From Bradyrhizobium genomosp. I (2014) (GTDB lineage Bacteria > Pseudomonadota > Alphaproteobacteria > Rhizobiales > Xanthobacteraceae), in NCBI RefSeq assembly GCF_000261685.1, contig NZ_AJQE01000091.1, positions 1 to 34,933 of the forward strand: a DNA stretch of 34,933 nt. The letters run 5' to 3'. Under the pieces are notes generated by a model. That model made no database searches and had not been told where the DNA came from. It worked only from the letters and a program-made list of their open reading frames with translations. Numbering within the stretch: position 1 is the stretch's first letter; every line of letters begins with the position of its first letter. Of the stretch, positions 32,379 through 34,933 are shown piece after piece. A program made the position numbers and the translations under genes.

Positions 32379-33155
32379 TCAAACCGAGGGCTCGGGACCG
32401 GTCTTGCGGCCGAACAGGCGCTGGCGGAGCCGGTAGGCGGGCATGTTCAGCCGGGTCAGGGCGGCATCGACCGCCTCGTCCGAAAACCGCGTCCGCGGCC
32501 ACCGGTAGATCAGCGCGTAGGCGAACCAGATCACGACGAAGGTGACGAGGCCCGCGATGGAAACGTCGGTGAAGAAGTGGCCCCCGAAGGCCATGCGCAG
32601 CCCGCTGGTCACGGCGCCGAACACCACGGCGGCAGCATAGGCGAGTGGGCGCCATGCCGGCGGCGCCAGCGCGGCCGGCGCGAGCGTCCAAAATGCCGTC
32701 GCCCCTTCCCCGGAGAAGAACGAGCAGTTGCGCCCGCAGCCGCCGCGCGGATCCCACCACGGCACGAATTGCTGATCGCCGGCAAACTCGGTCACCACCA
32801 CCGGACGCGGCCGGCCCCAATAAGTCTTGAACGTCAGGTTGGTCAAAATGCCGGCCGACATGGTCAGCGTCACCAGCAGGAAGATGACCGTGCGCCCCGG
32901 CACCATCAGCGGCCGGTCGGGCCGGACCATCTTGACCACCAGCGCGACGAGCGAGGGAAGCGCGAACGCCCAGGCGATCCACATCGCCGCATCGCGCGCA
33001 AAGCCGGCCCAGCCGTTCAGCTTGAGCGGGAATGTCTTGGTCGCGGGATCGAAGAACAGCGCAGCGAGCTTGAGATCGAGCTCGGGATAGAGGCCGAAGA
33101 CGACGCCGATCACGAGCCACAGCGCCAGGGCGACAAAGAGTCCAGTCCGGTTCAT
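32379..33155 (-). CDS. PAP2-family membrane phosphatase
   Basis: A 258-residue integral membrane phosphatase of the type 2 phosphatidic acid phosphatase fold with about six helices. The three motifs are KTYWGRPRP (Lys110, Arg117), FFSGEGA (148-152 region) and GLRMAFGGHFFTDV (Arg187, His193, Asp197). The middle motif, normally PSGH, reads SGE: Glu150 takes the place of the usual His, while the nucleophilic His193 and its Asp are kept. It likely dephosphorylates lipid phosphates such as lipid A, undecaprenyl diphosphate or phosphatidylglycerol phosphate. The frame extends to 33305, but ATG 33155 precedes TM1 (MNRTGLFVALALWLVIGVVF). Confidence 0.88.
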   Translation of the reverse strand: MNRTGLFVALALWLVIGVVFGLYPELDLKLAALFFDPATKTFPLKLNGWAGFARDAAMWIAWAFALPSLVALVVKMVRPDRPLMVPGRTVIFLLVTLTMSAGILTNLTFKTYWGRPRPVVVTEFAGDQQFVPWWDPRGGCGRNCSFFSGEGATAFWTLAPAALAPPAWRPLAYAAAVVFGAVTSGLRMAFGGHFFTDVSIAGLVTFVVIWFAYALIYRWPRTRFSDEAVDAALTRLNMPAYRLRQRLFGRKTGPEPSV

Positions 33156-33208
33156 GGCGCGCGGTTTAGCGGAGTGGGACGGGGATGAAAACCCCAACCG
33201 GCGGTGCC

Positions 33209-33387
33209 CATCCTCTGGAGGGGGAGGATCGATCGCGCGAAGCGCGAGCGAGGTGGGGTGAAGCCACACAAATGGTCTCTCGTCCGTCGCAACCCTGAGC
33301 CACACGCACCGCTATCGAGGATAGTCTGTCACCCCACCCCGGATCGCATCGACGATGCGATCCGACCCTCCCCCTCCAGGGGAGGGT
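33209..33387. repeat. Palindromic repeat family D (CCTCTGGAGGGGGAGG...)
   Basis: ATCCTCTGGAGGGGGAGGATC (about 33210-33230) is complementary with few mismatches to the GACCCTCCCCCTCCAGGGGAGGG end. Inner AGGTGGGGTGA (33250 region) faces TCACCCCACCCC (33329 region). It is a long bracket-like palindrome of about 180 bp with GATCG-rich middle stems, between the PAP2 gene and the next gene, both on the minus strand. Confidence 0.8.
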
Positions 33388-33394
33388 AAGAAAC

Positions 33395-33889
33395 TCACCT
33401 GGCATCCGGCCGCGAATTCGACGGCAGCGGCGGCGGCGGTTTCCGCGGGGGCGGCGGATTGCGCCAGGCGCCGGCGTTGCGGCCGGCGATCAGCCAGTAG
33501 ACGACGCCGGCGACGATGCCCGCACCGGTCATGATTTCCAGGTGACGCCGCACGATACCTTCGAACTGCAGCGTGTCGGAGTGGAAGGGAACGAGGCCGA
33601 GATAGCAGGCCAGTCCGACGAGGCCGCCGCCGACGGCGTAAGCGAGCGCACTGCGGATGTAGAGCGCTTCGGTGATCGCGACGATCACCGCCGCCGGCAC
33701 CAGCGCGAAGCCCGAAACGAAGATGAAACCGAAGCCGAGCACGATATCGATCGTGCCTTGATCGACGGGACCGGCGCCGAGATCGGCGAATTCCGGAAAC
33801 AGCAGCGCGACGACGATAATCATCCCGCCGACGAAGCAGGCGGCGAGGAAGCCGATGAAAATGACGATGAGGCGGCCGATCAGGGACAT
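33395..33889 (-). CDS. Small four-helix membrane protein, unknown function
   Basis: A 164-residue protein with hydrophobic segments at about 4-26 (LIGRLIVIFIGFLAACFVGG), 45-70 (VLGFGFIFVSGFALVPAAVI), 80-95 and 119-135, then a Pro/Arg-rich cytoplasmic tail (RNPPPPRKPPPPLP). No known domain is recognised. Proteins of this pattern are common as hypothetical membrane proteins in Bradyrhizobium. ATG 33889 starts directly at the first helix; the frame's upstream extension overlaps a palindromic repeat and is unlikely. Confidence 0.82.
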   Translation of the reverse strand: MSLIGRLIVIFIGFLAACFVGGMIIVVALLFPEFADLGAGPVDQGTIDIVLGFGFIFVSGFALVPAAVIVAITEALYIRSALAYAVGGGLVGLACYLGLVPFHSDTLQFEGIVRRHLEIMTGAGIVAGVVYWLIAGRNAGAWRNPPPPRKPPPPLPSNSRPDAR

Positions 33890-33904
33890 GACGCGAGCCT
33901 CCCT

Positions 33905-34025
33905 GTCATTGCGAGCCACCGGGTCCGCGCAGAGCACGGCCCGATGACAGGCTCCGCGAAGCAACCCAGAAATGCCACCGCGGGGGCAGCCTGGATTGCT
34001 TCGTCGCTACGCTCCTCGCAATGAC
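33905..34025. repeat. Palindromic repeat family B, copy 2
   Basis: The outer arms GTCATTGCGAG (33905) and CTCGCAATGAC (ending 34025) are perfect complements, and CTGGATTGCTTCGTCGC near the right end matches the copy at 15519-15605. It carries about 35 bp more inside than that copy, including CGGGTCCGCG and CACCGCGGGGG. It separates rlmN from the small membrane protein gene. Confidence 0.85.
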
Positions 34026-34055
34026 GAGGATGCGAGAGCGCAGGCGCTGCCATTC

Positions 34056-34933
34056 TCAATCCGTCATCGCCATGGCGCGGAGCGCCTGACGCTCGCGTGC
34101 GCTGAGCTTTTCGGTCTCAGACTTGAGCTGGCCGCAGGCGGCGAGGATGTCGCGGCCGCGCGGCGTGCGCACCGGGGAGGAATAGCCGGCGTTGAAGATA
34201 TATTCGGAGAATCTCTCGATCTGGTCCCAGTCCGAGCATTCATAGGCCGTGCCGGGCCAGGGATTGAACGGGATCAGATTGATCTTGGCGGGAATGCCCT
34301 TGAGCATCTTCACCAGCAGCTTGGCATCGTCGAGCGAATCGTTGACGCCCTTGAGCATCACATATTCGAAGGTGATGCGGCGGGCGTTCGAGGCGCCGGG
34401 ATAGTCGCGGCAGGCCTGCAGCAGCTCCTTGATCGGATATTTGCGGTTCAGCGGCACCAGCTCGTTGCGCAATTCGTCACGCACCGCATGCAACGAGATC
34501 GCGAGCATGACGCCGATCTCCTCGCCCGCGCGCACGATGTTCGGTACCACGCCCGAGGTCGACAGCGTGATGCGGCGGCGGGAAATGCCGATGCCCTCGT
34601 TGTCGCCGACGATGAGCAGCGCGTCGCGCACCGCGTCGAAATTGTAGAGCGGCTCGCCCATGCCCATCATCACGATGTTGGTGACGCGGCGCGTGCCATC
34701 CTCGCGGTCGGCCCAATCGGCGAGACGGTCGCGCGCGACCATGACCTGCCCGACGATCTCGCCGGCGGTGAGGTTGCGCACGAGGCGCTGCGTGCCGGTG
34801 TGGCAGAAGGCGCAGTTCAGCGTGCAGCCGACCTGCGAGGAGACGCAGAGCGTGCCGCGATCGGTCTCGGGGATGTAGACGCATTCGACTTCATGCGCCT
34901 TCTCGACATTGTCGCCGCTCGGCAGGCGCAGCA
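34056..34933 (-). CDS. rlmN: Dual-specificity RNA methyltransferase RlmN, C-terminal part
   Basis: A radical-SAM enzyme that methylates C2 of A2503 in 23S rRNA and of A37 in some tRNAs. The reading frame enters from the window end; about 292 codons are present. The radical-SAM CxxxCxxC motif appears as CTLNCAFC, followed by [51 protein letters not shown], and [15 protein letters not shown] near the C-terminus holds the second catalytic cysteine that forms the RNA thioether. The N-terminus is outside the window. Downstream is a palindromic repeat. Confidence 0.96.
   Translation of the reverse strand, partial: LRLPSGDNVEKAHEVECVYIPETDRGTLCVSSQVGCTLNCAFCHTGTQRLVRNLTAGEIVGQVMVARDRLADWADREDGTRRVTNIVMMGMGEPLYNFDAVRDALLIVGDNEGIGISRRRITLSTSGVVPNIVRAGEEIGVMLAISLHAVRDELRNELVPLNRKYPIKELLQACRDYPGASNARRITFEYVMLKGVNDSLDDAKLLVKMLKGIPAKINLIPFNPWPGTAYECSDWDQIERFSEYIFNAGYSSPVRTPRGRDILAACGQLKSETEKLSARERQALRAMAMTD

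Overview
The window looks like chromosome of a high-GC alphaproteobacterium, most likely Bradyrhizobium or a close Nitrobacteraceae relative. The grounds are the dense GC-rich coding, a malonyl-CoA synthetase very close to my recollection of Rhodopseudomonas palustris MatB, the alphaproteobacterial sdhCDAB order, and many short palindromic intergenic repeats of the kinds that litter Bradyrhizobium genomes. The assignment rests on reading and memory, not on a database search.

Layout. 1-9.2 kb is mostly core metabolism: the 3' end of leuD, a small DXD glycosyltransferase, a small cysteine-containing protein, a secreted TPR-caspase protein (minus), a CitE/HpcH-type lyase (minus) divergent from a beta-carbonic anhydrase, asd (minus), two hypothetical genes (one inner-membrane, one secreted) and leuB (minus). 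9.4-16.5 kb holds a YbfB/YjiJ-type MFS transporter, a Tat-exported molybdopterin oxidoreductase with a cytochrome b561-type membrane partner, a secreted fasciclin-domain protein, an SDR dehydrogenase divergent from matB, and a TauE/SafE (TSUP) permease. 17.0-20.5 kb is the succinate dehydrogenase operon sdhC-sdhD-sdhA-sdhB, followed by an orphan hybrid histidine kinase. 22.9-27.2 kb is the most accessory-looking part: a broken SbmA/BacA-type ABC transporter remnant running into an FkbM methyltransferase, a VOC protein, a tiny Pro-rich ORF and an OmpA-family protein with a very long Pro/Ala-rich region. 27.2-34.9 kb has a homocysteine S-methyltransferase divergent from a TetR regulator, an alkaline phosphatase, argG, a PAP2 phosphatase, a small membrane protein and the 3' part of rlmN.

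How the genes fit together. LeuD and LeuB serve leucine synthesis, Asd serves Lys/Met/Thr and diaminopimelate synthesis, and ArgG serves arginine synthesis. SdhCDAB is TCA-cycle complex II. The molybdenum oxidoreductase plus cytochrome b pair is a probable envelope redox system fed from the quinone pool.

The most distinctive signal is not a gene system. It is the collection of palindromic repeats: about a dozen elements in several families, three of them seen in two copies. Several fill convergent gene junctions. One lies inside the sdh operon, one lies in the leuB leader, and one sits beside asd between two near-identical copies of the asd 3' tail, as if its insertion duplicated the end of the gene. 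I found no tRNA, rRNA, intact insertion sequence, CRISPR array, prophage or clear defence island. I do not see a convincing wholly new multi-gene system here.
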